Shown piece after piece: positions 1-8,597 of a stretch of 49,515 nucleotides of DNA (its first letter is position 1; the number at the start of each line of letters is the position of its first letter). The notes under the pieces were generated by a model that saw only the letters and a program-made list of their open reading frames with translations, did not search any database and was not told where the DNA came from. Both the position numbers and the translations under genes were made by a program. Source of the DNA: an uncultured Lachnospiraceae bacterium (GTDB lineage Bacteria > Bacillota > Clostridia > Lachnospirales > Lachnospiraceae); assembly GCA_947588845.1 (NCBI GenBank), contig CANQAR010000012.1:1-49515 (forward strand), in the 5' to 3' direction.

Positions 1-62
1 ATGGGTTTCGTATGTCTTGCCTCAATCCTGATTTGGATAAAATAACCAAAGCCTCCTAATTT

Positions 63-626
63 TCAAACACGCTCTAGCATATCAATCACTTCTTTGGAAT
101 TTTTCTGATCGAGATTTCCAGTCGGCTCGTCCGCAAGAAGAAGGGCCGGCCGATAAATCAGAGAACGTGCGATCGCCACCCGCTGCTGCTGTCCGCCGGA
201 AAGCTGATTCGGCATGGCATCCAGCTTATCCGCAATTCCAAGAGACTTGACGACCTTCTCAAAATACTCCTGATTCGGTGTTTTCTTATCCAGAGATAAC
301 GGCATAAGAATATTTTTTCTTGCTGTAAGAGTTGGAATCAGATTATAAAACTGATACACCAGCCCTACCTTTCTGCGCCGGAAAATTGCCGCCTGTGTCT
401 GGTTCAGTTTCGATAAATCCGTTCCGTCTATGATCACTTTCCCCTCCGTGGGTTTGTCAACGCTGCCCAGAATATGCAGCAAGGTAGACTTCCCCGACCC
501 GGAAGCCCCAAGGATCGCTACAAATTCTCCCTTGTTCACAGACAGATCAATTCCATCAAGCGCTGTCACCTGGTTACCGCCGGAGCCATATACTTTTCTG
601 ACCCCTTCACATTTTAAGATTTCCAT
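63..626 (-). pseudogene. ABC transporter ATP-binding protein, 3'-truncated (MacB/BceA type)
   Basis: ATPase of a lipoprotein/antimicrobial-peptide type ABC transporter. The start chosen is the ATG at 626 (protein begins MEILKC), preceded by a GGAGAAA ribosome-binding site; a longer in-frame extension has no homology. Walker A GASGSGKST lies at residues 40-48, followed by the signature LSGGQQQR and Walker B with ADEPTGNLD. The protein stops after about 187 residues, just past the D-loop (EVIDMLERV), so the H-loop histidine (normally in a THD/THN motif) and the last ~35 residues are missing. Intact relatives, such as the one at 12876-13541, are about 221 residues. The break lies near position 70, and the sequence beyond it is unrelated, which points to deletion or insertion of a mobile element. 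Probably non-functional. Confidence 0.8.
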
Positions 627-677
627 TCTGATTTTCTCCTTTCCTTTGCCTGCCCGGTTTTGGGCATAAAGGTACAC

Positions 678-1057
678 CCCCTGTGGTGCTGCTTTTGCCT
701 ACCCATTTTTGAAGGCATCTGTGTCCTGCCTTGCCTGGAATGAATCCCTGCAGCCTTTACAATTATCAGTATAGCAAATGAAAGTTACAACTCAGTGACT
801 GGTAAAAGCAAATTTCAAAAATCTGATTTTCAGTATAAAGAAAATAATGATCTGAATAAATAAGACTAAACCACACGCGCAGCCGACGAACTGCATTGTT
901 TTTCCGATATAGATAACGCCGGAAACCAGCATAATGCGGTATGTCGTAAAAGCTCCGATGATGCAGGCTGCAAAGCAGCTGTTTCCTCTCTGCGGGCTGC
1001 ACATCTATGCGCGAAGTGCTTTTTGTCACAGGAAATCCGGCGGAATTTCCTGTGACA
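678..1057. other. Intergenic stretch with possible membrane-protein remnant
   Basis: No convincing intact gene. A 70-codon minus-strand frame (792-1004) encodes two hydrophobic stretches ending in KFAFTSH, and could be the C-terminal remnant of a small membrane protein. It runs into a perfect inverted repeat at its 5' side (around 1024-1057, arms TGTCACAGGAAAT and its complement) and has no ribosome-binding site, so it is unlikely to be expressed as such. Confidence 0.3.
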
Positions 1058-1088
1058 CAAAAAATCTCCCTGTGAAAATACAGGGAGA
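1058..1088 (-). terminator. Intrinsic terminator of the kinase remnant
   Basis: On the minus strand, a 9-bp stem (TCTCCCTGT / ACAGGGAGA) with a short loop is followed by a run of six T. It lies directly after the stop codon of the histidine kinase remnant, so that gene was the last of its unit. Confidence 0.75.
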
Positions 1089-1106
1089 CTGCAGAAAAAA
1101 TCTTTT

Positions 1107-1964
1107 TCATTCTGTCATTCCAAAGCTGGCGGTTACAGACGCACCCATTTGTGGGGCATTTGATAATCTGATGCCGCCATTATGCCGCTCGCACAGGATT
1201 TTGCAGATATTCAGACCAAACCCCAAATGCCCGGCAGAGTCCGCCTTTTTCTCTGTTGTAAAAAACGGGTTCGTGGCGGATTTCAGGGTGGTATCATCAA
1301 ATCCTTTGCCGTCGTCCGTTACAATAATGGAAAATTTACCATGAGTGACTTCATACTGTATGAGTACAGAAGATTTTGCATAGCGGACAGCGTTGGATAA
1401 CAGGTTTTCAAATACCTGCATGACGATTTCCGAGTCAATGCTGATATTCATGTCAGAAACCCTGTTCAAAATGGACAGCTTCCTGCTTTCGCAGATTATT
1501 TCAGCAGTATCATTCAGGTCATCAATAAAATCTGCAGCCAATACGCGCTTCCTGTTAATCGGCACATCTTCAATCCTCTGTAATGTACTCATAGAAACAG
1601 TATAACCTTTCAGCCGTTCAATTTGCCCTGTCATTGCAGCATAGATCTGCATAATATCGTCATCACTCAATTTTCTCTGCGGTATATATTTCTGCAGAAT
1701 ACCTAAATGTCCCTCCAACACGGTAAGCGGTGTCCGCAGATCGTGGGAAAAGGCGGCGTTTAATCTTTTGCGCTCGTTCATCTGCCGCCACATTTCCCGG
1801 TTGTTGCTTTCCAGCGCAGAGCGCATTTTTTCAAATGCCATGCAAAGTAATCCCATTTCATCGTTTCTGTCATACCTGATTGAAAAATCCAGATCACCTG
1901 CAGTTATTCTGTCTGCGGCAGAAATTAAAAGCAGAGCTTGACTGAAAGCCCCTGGCCTTTCATT
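1107..1964 (-). pseudogene. Sensor histidine kinase, 5'-truncated
   Basis: Membrane histidine kinase remnant. The reading frame is open from an in-frame stop at 1965-1967. Its first recognisable part is the end of a HAMP domain (AADRITAGDLDFSIRYDRNDEMG), followed by the dimerisation/phosphoacceptor helix (FSHDLRTPL), N box (NLLSNAVRY), G1 box (DDGKGFD) and G2 box (GHLGFGLNI), so the catalytic half is complete. The sensor and membrane segments are gone. The join lies around 1955-1964, immediately upstream of the divergently oriented HicB-like gene, suggesting that arrival of that gene or a deletion removed the kinase N-terminus. An internal ATG at 1856 could give a soluble 249-residue protein, but there is no sign that it is used. 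Confidence 0.8.
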
Positions 1965-1990
1965 TTATAAAAGATTGGAGAATAAAAATT

Positions 1991-2386
1991 ATGGCAAAAT
2001 ATGTTTATCCGGCAATTTTTACCCCAGAAGAAAACGGCGCGTATTCGATCGTTTTTCCGGATCTGGACGGATGTTATACCTGTGGCGATGATCTGGAGGA
2101 TGGAATTGAAATGGCTGAGGACGCCCTGGCGCTCGTTTTATATGGATACGAAAAAGATGGGCGTACAATTCCTGCTCCGTCAAAGCACACCGAGTTGACA
2201 GTAAATGGAGAAGAATTTGTTAATTATGTGGCTTGCGACACCATGGCTTACAGAAAAAGATTTAACAATAAGGCAATCAAAAAAACTCTTACGATTCCCG
2301 AATGGATGAACGAAGAAGCGAATGCTCTCGGACTGAACTTCTCCCAGATATTGCAGGACGCCTTACTTCAGAAATTCCAGGTATAA
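1991..2386 (+). CDS. HicB-family antitoxin-like protein (orphan)
   Basis: 131 residues. The N-terminal half is the HicB fold (YPAIFTPEENGAYSIVFPDLDGC followed by an acidic helix rich in AEDAL), a degraded RNase-H-like domain. The C-terminal part (KKTLTIPEWMNEEANALGLN, then FSQILQDALL) is a ribbon-helix-helix type DNA-binding segment. In HicAB systems HicB binds the HicA RNase and represses its own operon. Here no HicA-like double-stranded-RNA-binding ORF is found on either side: the kinase remnant lies upstream and a terminator (2448-2487) follows at once. A GGAG site precedes the ATG at normal spacing. It may be a solitary regulator, a leftover antitoxin, or act on a toxin elsewhere in the genome. 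Confidence 0.75.
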   Translation: MAKYVYPAIFTPEENGAYSIVFPDLDGCYTCGDDLEDGIEMAEDALALVLYGYEKDGRTIPAPSKHTELTVNGEEFVNYVACDTMAYRKRFNNKAIKKTLTIPEWMNEEANALGLNFSQILQDALLQKFQV

Positions 2387-2447
2387 TTGAACCCACCAAA
2401 GCAAAACTGCCATATGACGAAATAAGTCAGGCCGAAACATATTCAAC

Positions 2448-2487
2448 AAAACAGCCGTTTAGTTTGCCGGATTGGGCGGCTGTTTTT
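2448..2487 (+). terminator. Intrinsic terminator after hicB-like gene
   Basis: A 10-bp stem AAAACAGCCG / CGGCTGTTTT with a T-rich tail lies 60 bases after the HicB-like stop codon. A very similar hairpin sits at 27600-27636, and both are followed by the same 17-base sequence (2548-2564 and 27647-27663). Confidence 0.7.
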
Positions 2488-2669
2488 GTTATTTCCTCAT
2501 CTGTCATCTCCAACACGCCAGCCGGACAAGTTCTTCCAATACAGACTACTATCTTTACCAAAAGGCTCATTTTGAGTCATGGAATTTGAGGTGTTACTAT
2601 CATCGCGGGAATATTATGGTAAACTTGCAGCCCTGCTGCCCTGTACTTTCAATTTGTAAACTGCCTTTT

Positions 2670-3401
2670 ATGAAGGTAAAATGCTCGAAAATCGCACCAT
2701 TGATTTTTATTGCACCTCTGTTGGTAGTTTCCTCTGGGGGAGCAAACCTGAGCCGATATTTTACGCCGGAATATACAAACGCATGGCCGGCCATGTTCAT
2801 TCAGAGCGCGCTTCTGTATGCCTACTATCTGCTGCCGTTCTCCATGATTGTGGTCTGCATGATGATCGCGGGACGGGAAACGGGAAATAACGGCATCCTG
2901 AAAATGCTCGCTCTGCCGGTCAGCCGACATGCACTCTCCATAGCAAAATTCTGCGTGTTGGCATTTTATCTGCTTATGGAGATGATTGTATTCCTCACAG
3001 TGTTTGTGATCGCCGGAACAGTTGCCACAACCACAACGGGCGTGACGGAAACGCTGCCACTCCTTTATTTGCTGAAATGGTGTGTCGGGTTATTTTTGAC
3101 AATGCTGCCATGTGCAGGAACCATGTGAGCAATCACCGTTTTGTTTAAAAAGCCTCTGCTTTCAGTGGGGCTGAACCTGCTTCTGGTTATCCCCGGCATT
3201 TTGGTTTCCGCTACACCCATTTGGATTATTTATCCATATTGTTATAGTGGATATTTAGTTTCATGTTCTCTGCATGATTTTACAACCAATTCCAGCATAA
3301 GGACATTTTCCATTTTTCCGTTCCTGTCGACTGCAGTACTGGTCTTTGTGCTGGCGCTTGTGATTGCAGTAACTCAATTTGGAAAGAAAGAAATGAGGTA
3401 A
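2670..3401 (+). pseudogene. Lantibiotic-immunity type ABC permease, interrupted by in-frame TGA
   Basis: ABC-2 membrane subunit of the EpiE/MutE type that protects against lantibiotics. Six hydrophobic segments can be followed, with typical stretches such as IAPLIFIAPLLVV, GNNGILKMLALPVSR and GYLVSCSLHDFTT. The frame is broken once, by TGA at 3126-3128, exactly where relatives have Trp (…TM-stop-AITVLFKKP…). Downstream the same frame continues to a natural end (QFGKKEMR) at 3401. The N-terminal ~10-15 residues also look lost, since homology starts abruptly at the ATG of 2670 and there is no ribosome-binding site. The companion ATPase and second permease are absent; an 18-codon ORF at 3408-3464 may be the start of a deleted neighbour. 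Considered inactive. Confidence 0.75.
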
Positions 3402-3494
3402 ATCATTATGGAAAATTTAAAAAAGCAGTTGAAACCCTCTGAAAATTATGATTTTTCGCTCTGATCCGCTTCCCGAAAAACGGGAATATATCTG

Positions 3495-4187
3495 TCAATT
3501 TACTCCTATCAACATTATACAAGACAAATTATAAGCGAAATGTACAAGAATGGGATCCCATAAGGTTCTAGATCTTCGCATCAGCCAACAGGTCAGGATT
3601 CCCCATAACAACGCGGAACAGCTCTGCACAAGAAGATCTGCATAATCAAAAGTTCCAAACCGGAATAATCTTATAAAATACGCAAGCCAGTGGAGCAGCA
3701 CAAACATTAGTGCAGAAATCGCCACGGATTTTCTATTGGACAGCACTTTTGCCAGTGCGTTATATCCCCAGCCTCTGAAAACAACTTCCTCCGCACAGCC
3801 TGCAATGAAATATTTTATAACAGTCAGCAGGAAAGGAACATCCCGGTTAATCCAAAAACTCTTATGTGCTATGAACATATATATGAGTGAACAGAGCAGA
3901 ATGATCGACAATATACTCACGAATTGCCGGCTGAACTGCGGGCGGGACATCAGTTCCTTTTTAGACAGTATTAAATAATCATCTTTTATTCCGATCAGCA
4001 GGACGGCTGGCATCACCCATACAAAACGGCTGATATATCCATAATAATAGACGCCGTTATCTGAAGAAAACAGATATGAGGAATATCCCCATGCGTCCGT
4101 TACAACCGCCCACAAAATGATAAAACCGAAAAGCGATAAAACGACATTCCGTGCTGTGATTTTTGATTCCAAATTCAAATCCTCCAT
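3495..4187 (-). CDS. CPBP family intramembrane metalloprotease
   Basis: 230 residues with about six to eight membrane helices. The CPBP (CAAX prenyl protease 2/bacteriocin-processing) motifs are present: EEVVFRGWGYN in the middle, a His in LLHWLAYF, and HFAYN near the C-terminus, which supply the glutamates, arginine and histidines of the active site inside the membrane. In Firmicutes such proteins often sit in bacteriocin loci and give self-immunity or process peptides, which fits the surrounding remnants of lantibiotic and peptide-sensing systems. It is transcribed alone on the minus strand. Upstream (about 4257-4316) is a promoter-like element shared with the region upstream of the regulator remnant at 8030-8419. 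Substrate unknown. Confidence 0.85.
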   Translation of the reverse strand: MEDLNLESKITARNVVLSLFGFIILWAVVTDAWGYSSYLFSSDNGVYYYGYISRFVWVMPAVLLIGIKDDYLILSKKELMSRPQFSRQFVSILSIILLCSLIYMFIAHKSFWINRDVPFLLTVIKYFIAGCAEEVVFRGWGYNALAKVLSNRKSVAISALMFVLLHWLAYFIRLFRFGTFDYADLLVQSCSALLWGILTCWLMRRSRTLWDPILVHFAYNLSCIMLIGVN

Positions 4188-4256
4188 GGGTACCGATTTT
4201 GTTTGTTATTTGCGTCATAAGCTAATAGAGGTGTTATCAGTTACAACACCGATTTA

Positions 4257-4316
4257 TCGAACAGTCGCCCACTCGACATTTATATTATACACCCGGATTG
4301 TGAAGAAATCTACTGC
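4257..4316 (-). promoter_or_regulatory. Promoter-like element, copy 1
   Basis: On the minus strand the segment contains a TATAAT (4284-4289) and a CTTCACA motif next to a GCAGTAGATT motif. About three quarters of its ~60 bases match the segment at 8513-8572, although the genes downstream are unrelated (CPBP protease here, response-regulator remnant there). This suggests a shared regulator or a common origin. Confidence 0.45.
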
Positions 4317-4421
4317 CATCATCAGTTTTCCCAGCAAGAATACCCCTTCGTCTGAAAATCCAACAGGAAATAAGAATTCTATAAACCTTGCATTATTCGA
4401 GACACCAAAATATAATATCAT

Positions 4422-4637
4422 ATGTGGATGTGCGATACGGATTACATGACGCTCAAACAGGCAAGTGAAGAATGGGGAATCTCTTCCCGCATGATAAATT
4501 ATTACTGTTCTGCCGGACGCATCGCAGGAGCCGAAAAAATGGGAAAGGTGTAGCTGCTGCCAAAAGACGCCGAGAAAACCACTGACGGAAGATATAAGAA
4601 ACGGGGTGAATGTGTTGATAAAGATAGCAATATGTGA
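4422..4637 (+). pseudogene. Small helix-turn-helix (MerR-like excisionase fold) gene with in-frame TAG
   Basis: The frame begins MWMCDTDYMTLKQASEEWGIS and continues SRMINYYCSAGRIAGAEKMG, a typical winged-helix DNA-binding motif of small Firmicute regulators. A TAG at 4551-4553 falls where relatives have Trp (…GKV-stop-LLPKDAEK…), and after it the conserved tail PKDAEKTTDGRYKKR is still in frame. The frame overlaps the start of the LytTR regulator gene. A single nonsense mutation in an otherwise intact small gene is the simplest reading; a truncated 43-residue product is possible. Confidence 0.65.
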
Positions 4638-5337
4638 TGATGAAAAGGAAGCCGTCATACAGCATGAGGACATTGTAAAAAGAAGTCTGAAATCCTGCGG
4701 TATCGGTTATGAAATTATAACCTACACGAGGGGCAGCAATCTTCTGTTTGATATTACAGACGATCACTTTTTCTTTGATCTCATTCTGCTTGATATAGAA
4801 ATGCCCGGCATAACGGGCATGGATCTTTCCGGAAAAATCAAGCTGCATTTGCCGAATGTGAAGATTATCTTCATTACATCACATATCGAGTACGCGATTG
4901 ACGCTTTTGAATTGTCTATCTTCCGCTATGTACCAAAAAGCAATCTCGCTGATCGCCTGGTATCTGCCGTAACAGACGCGGCAAAGCTGATTGAGCTGGA
5001 AGCAGGGAAAGAATATATCATTCAGGCAGCCGGACGCATGGAAAAAATACCATATAAAGAAATTTTCTATATCCAGCGCGACGGCGGTAAAAATTCAATG
5101 ATTGTCTCCGGCATGGGAATATCGAAGGTGAGAAAAAGTCTGCAGCAGATTTTTGAGGAATTAGACACACCGGAGTTTATCTTCATCGCCCGGGGCTATA
5201 TCGTGAATATCATTCAGATCATGAAAATCAGCGACGGTATGGCGTATCTCAAAAATGGCGAAACGCTGCCTGTCAGCCGTTCCCATTTACAGGAGGTAAA
5301 AAAGCAGATCAATAAGTTTTGGGGGGCGCATATATGA
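4615..5337 (+). CDS. LytTR-family response regulator
   Basis: About 240 residues. The receiver domain has acidic pocket D8/D9 and phosphoacceptor D60 (LILLDIEMPG), with the switch Thr/Ser in FITSH and Lys in VPKSN. From about residue 137 to the end is a LytTR DNA-binding domain (EIFYIQRDGGKN…, RGYIVN, LPVSRSHLQ). The TTG start at 4615 gives the usual N-terminus MIKIAICDDE with GGGGTG just upstream; GTG codons at 4606 and 4612 are alternatives. The gene overlaps the following kinase by four bases (ATGA), so the two are translated together. Relatives (AgrA/ComE/BlpR type) respond to secreted peptides. The partner kinase is truncated, so signalling is probably lost. Confidence 0.85.
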   Translation: MIKIAICDDEKEAVIQHEDIVKRSLKSCGIGYEIITYTRGSNLLFDITDDHFFFDLILLDIEMPGITGMDLSGKIKLHLPNVKIIFITSHIEYAIDAFELSIFRYVPKSNLADRLVSAVTDAAKLIELEAGKEYIIQAAGRMEKIPYKEIFYIQRDGGKNSMIVSGMGISKVRKSLQQIFEELDTPEFIFIARGYIVNIIQIMKISDGMAYLKNGETLPVSRSHLQEVKKQINKFWGAHI

Positions 5338-6521
5338 TGGCCTGGTATCAGATACTTTCATTCTTTTTAACAAATGGGCTGCGGATATTCCTCGGCCTGT
5401 ATCTTGTCGTATCGCTGTTAGATCTATCCGGGGATATGAAAAAGGCCGCCGCCTTTTCTGCGTGTACAGCTGTATGTATGACGGCGTTTTCCTGTTTCCC
5501 TGTCCGGCAAATCTACACTGCAGGGGCGGAAACTATTATTTTAACCGTGATCTTATATTGCTTTTTCGCTGCAAAACTGCGAATGAGCCTGTTTCTTACT
5601 TTCTTCTACGAAATAACCATTGCTCTTTGGGAATTTATTGTATCGGCGGGGCTGGGTATAGTATTTCAATCAGAGAGTTTTCTTAATACGAAAGCACCCG
5701 AATACATTATGGCAGTTTGGGTTGTCCGACTGCTCATGCTGGGGATAGTCTTCCTCATCGCAAAAGAGACAGATAGCAAAAACGGACAGTCTCCACGAGT
5801 ATTATCCGGCGCTGCAGTCGCAGGTTTATTTGGAATAGTCTTATTATCCGAGCAGCGTTCTATAGCTATAAGCGACGACCAACTAATGCCCTGGCTTATC
5901 TATTCTGTACTAATCCCAATAGCGATCCTATTCTATAATCTCAATCGTCAATACGAAATGGAAAAGACGATTGCACAGCTCGAAAAAGATAAAAATGCTT
6001 TGCTGGAACGCGACTATCAGACATTGAGTGATACCTATGCAGCCAACGCAAAACTGTTTCACGATTTTCATAACCATGTGGAAGCGTTGTACCGCTATCT
6101 GTCAAAGAGCAACACCAGCGAAGCAATGGAATACCTTGAAAAACTGCGTACCCCTATGCAGAGCATTTCACAGACAGTATGGATAGGCGATGAAGCGGTG
6201 GATTATCTAATCAACAATAAAATCGCTCTTGCCGCTTCCCAACAGGTGCGCGTAAACACAAATATTGAATTTCCCCGTCATACAAATATAAGAAGTGTTG
6301 ACCTGGTTGCGATTTTAGGAAACCTGCTGGATAACTCCATTGAAGCAGCAGGCGGCGCGGAGGGCAGTTTACGGTTTATCAATCTGACAATCCGCCGTAT
6401 CAATGATATGCTGGTAATCAAGGTGGAAAATGGGTGTAGCGCCCAGCCTGCCGTGGCTAATGGAAGAAAGAATGAACATTTTGAAAGCCCTCTTAAAGCA
6501 GCTCTTGGGCACAAAATATGA
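5334..6521 (+). pseudogene. AgrC-like sensor kinase (GHKL), 3'-deleted
   Basis: The N-terminal half holds six to seven predicted membrane helices, followed by a coiled linker and the phosphoacceptor region (LFHDFHNHVEALYRYL), then the N box GNLLDNSIEAA. After VKVENGCSAQP the protein should continue into the G box (HGWGLKSI type) of the ATP-binding domain. Instead the frame reads through the start of the next gene out of frame and ends in SPLKAALGHKI. The ATP-lid is therefore missing. The junction lies at about 6450-6470 and looks like a deletion that also removed any gene between kinase and membrane protein. It starts at the ATG overlapping the regulator stop. Probably unable to autophosphorylate. 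Confidence 0.75.
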
Positions 6522-7689
6522 TCGCGCCGCAAAGAGCCTGATCGCCTGCCTGATCGCGTTTCCTGCCATTCGTACAGCAGAAATCAAAATAGCGATCTCA
6601 CCGTCTGTTCTCTTTCTGACAGCAACGGCTTTTTCGGCGGGCATCATGTGGCAGGCCCTTAATTCTTCGGGGAATGCAGATCGTATGGTCGGGCTGTTTA
6701 TGCTGCCGTTTAAAAACAGGAGAATGGCCCTTTCGATTGTGCTGGCATTTACCGGTTATACGTTGATTACAAAGACATTCCTTGTATTGACTTTGTTCTT
6801 TGCCGTCCATGAGTGGAGCGCAGTACAGATAACCGTGTCTCTGTTCTGCGCATGTAACGGCTGTTTTACAGCTGCCGCATGGTACACCACGACAAAGAAA
6901 AAGAAACGGCTACCCATTGTTTTTCTATGGTGTGCAGCTCTACTGTTATCCATATTCTTTGTGCAGGATATTGTTTTCTTTGCTTTGATCGTACTTGCAA
7001 GCCTGTGCCTTTCCGTTCTTCGCCTGCTGACGGAGGACGCTTACGGATTTTACCGCCCGGCATCCGCAAAACAACTAATCAGGCACACCAGAGGAACGGG
7101 GAGCATATTCCTGTATCTCTTGCGCTATTTGATAACGAATAAGAATTATCTTTTGAATACGGCAGGCTTGTGTTTAATTGCCGCATTTCTGCCGTTATTG
7201 TTGGGACAATTCGAGGGATTGTATGTTATGCCGCCTGGGTTCGCCATTCTGTGCCTGAATACTCCGATCTGCATATTGCTGTCCTGTGATCCTGATCTGG
7301 AACAAGCTGTGAGGGTACTTCCCGGACAGGCAGGCCGCTTTTGCAGCCGCTACTGCGTTTTCATCTTCTTAATAAACATGGCAGTAAGCAGCGTGTATTT
7401 GGTTAGCTGGCAAGTTCAACATGGCGGTACAGGCGGTATGGAAATCACTGCCGCACTGTTAATTTCCCTGCAAAGTGCTGTCTTGTCTGTTCTGCTGGAG
7501 TGGTGTCACCCTATCCGCGGCTGGAAAATAGAAAGTGATCTATGGCACCACCCTCGCAAATATATTGTACCGCTTATCATGCTGCTGACTGCAGTATTTA
7601 TCGGTATGTGGCCTGAAAGTATATGGATTTTGCTCTGTATTGTTTTGGCTGAATGTTTCAGCCTGCTGCTTATCACAAGGAGGATATGA
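6472..7689 (+). CDS. Multi-pass membrane protein, putative ABC-type peptide exporter subunit
   Basis: About 405 residues with roughly ten to twelve hydrophobic helices and few loops, beginning MNILKALLKQLLG. It has no motif that names a function. Similar proteins in gut Firmicutes lie beside AgrC/AgrA-like pairs and an ABC ATPase, so a permease for a signal peptide or bacteriocin is a reasonable guess (inference). Here the ATPase gene that might be expected upstream is missing, and the kinase gene is cut off exactly at this gene's start. The start at 6472 has GGAAGAA upstream; ATGs at 6430 and 6460 are in frame but lie inside the kinase sequence. A small zinc-ribbon gene follows after 4 bases. 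Confidence 0.6.
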   Translation: MNILKALLKQLLGTKYDRAAKSLIACLIAFPAIRTAEIKIAISPSVLFLTATAFSAGIMWQALNSSGNADRMVGLFMLPFKNRRMALSIVLAFTGYTLITKTFLVLTLFFAVHEWSAVQITVSLFCACNGCFTAAAWYTTTKKKKRLPIVFLWCAALLLSIFFVQDIVFFALIVLASLCLSVLRLLTEDAYGFYRPASAKQLIRHTRGTGSIFLYLLRYLITNKNYLLNTAGLCLIAAFLPLLLGQFEGLYVMPPGFAILCLNTPICILLSCDPDLEQAVRVLPGQAGRFCSRYCVFIFLINMAVSSVYLVSWQVQHGGTGGMEITAALLISLQSAVLSVLLEWCHPIRGWKIESDLWHHPRKYIVPLIMLLTAVFIGMWPESIWILLCIVLAECFSLLLITRRI

Positions 7690-7693
7690 TACC

Positions 7694-7915
7694 ATGAAAA
7701 ATACGAAACACTGCCTTAAGTGCAGTTCACAAAATATTGTCCGTGTCCCCGACAATCGAAACCGCCATGCAAGCGGCAATAATATTTATACCTCAGTCTT
7801 TACACTTATGAAAAAAATCCCGGTTATTCGTTACGTCTGCTGTGATTGCGGTTATGTAGAGAACTGGGTCGAAACACAAGGCGAACTCAACGAAATCAAG
7901 CGTACATTTGGATAA
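7694..7915 (+). CDS. Small zinc-ribbon protein
   Basis: 73 residues. Two CxxC pairs (CLKCSS near the N-terminus and CCDCG around residue 50) are spaced as in a rubredoxin/zinc-ribbon knuckle, so it probably binds one zinc ion. The basic N-terminus and short middle segment give no catalytic motif. The ATG follows the stop of the membrane protein by four bases with an AAGGAGG site, so the two are cotranscribed. Function unknown; such proteins often accompany peptide-export or immunity genes. Confidence 0.7.
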   Translation: MKNTKHCLKCSSQNIVRVPDNRNRHASGNNIYTSVFTLMKKIPVIRYVCCDCGYVENWVETQGELNEIKRTFG

Positions 7916-7947
7916 AAAACATCCATTAGACTAATCATTGCAGATTG

Positions 7948-7986
7948 GAGCAGCCTCCGGTGCAAGCTCAGGCTTGCGCCGGGATT
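7948..7986 (+). terminator. Hairpin after the zinc-ribbon gene
   Basis: An 11-bp stem (CCGGTGCAAGC / GCTTGCGCCGG, one G-U pair) with a TCAG loop lies 35 bases past the zinc-ribbon stop. The T tail is weak, so it may be a factor-assisted or processing hairpin rather than a strong terminator. Confidence 0.45.
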
Positions 7987-8029
7987 CGACAGATTACATC
8001 AAAAGTGTCCACTATGCATCGGCAATTGT

Positions 8030-8419
8030 TCAATTTGCTGCAGTGATATTTCGATTGAACCGATACCCCACTCTCCGCACTGTCTGAATATAGACCGGAT
8101 GGCCGGGATCTTCTTCAATCTTTTCCCGGATGTGATGGATATGGCTCATGACAACATTGTAATCTCCTGCATATGGCTCTTTCCAGACAATATCATAAAT
8201 CTGTTCTTTACTGAACACCTGTCCAGGATTCTGTGCCAGCAGCTGCAGGATTTCAAACTCCGTAAATGTCAGCTCTACCTTCCTGCCCCGGCACGTCACT
8301 TCTCTTTTGTCGGATAAAATAACCATGTCGCCATATCGTATTTCCGCTGACCGCAGGTTTTCCTCTATCTTGTATATTTTTCGTCTGTTTTCCAGTACAG
8401 ACAGAATAGAATTTACCAC
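8030..8419 (-). pseudogene. OmpR-type response regulator lacking receiver domain
   Basis: 129 residues. The C-terminal winged helix is complete (VELTFTEFEILQLLAQNPGQVFSKEQIYD, the HIHHIREKI recognition helix, and the wing VRRVGYRFN). The receiver domain with its aspartates is missing; only a short stretch resembling the end of a VanR-type receiver (LILLSFDDNENEVV, on the open frame upstream to about 8480) remains. The annotated start is a GTG without a good ribosome-binding site. An internal deletion in a regulator gene explains this best. If made, the product would be an unregulated DNA-binding domain. The neighbouring intact kinase and regulator at 8598-10274 form a separate complete pair. 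Confidence 0.7.
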
Positions 8420-8512
8420 TTCATTTTCGTTATCGTCAAAAGACAGTAAAATAAGTTTTCCGATAGCACCACCTTCTTAATAATTGACTTTTACTCCCAT
8501 AACTCCTGATTT

Positions 8513-8572
8513 CCGAACGGCCGCCCGCTCGACATTTAACATTCTGCCGCCCAAATGTGAAGAATCTGCTGC
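8513..8572 (-). promoter_or_regulatory. Promoter-like element, copy 2
   Basis: About 60 bases matching the segment at 4257-4316, including CTCGACATTTA on the plus strand and the GCAG-AGATT-CTTCACA signature on the minus strand. It lies upstream of the response-regulator remnant and downstream of the intact kinase gene. Confidence 0.45.
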
Positions 8573-8597
8573 TCGTCAGGACAACAGCCTTGAGAGG

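Noticed and set aside
1-72. End of an insertion sequence at the left edge
   Set aside because: The ATPase gene breaks near position 70, but only about 60 bases remain and I could not recognise a known terminal repeat, so the cause of the break is left open.
3126-4553. Recoding of TGA (3126) and TAG (4551) as selenocysteine, tryptophan or pyrrolysine
   Set aside because: Relatives have Trp at both places, ordinary stop codons TGA and TAG end other genes in the window, and no recoding structure was seen; nonsense mutations are simpler.
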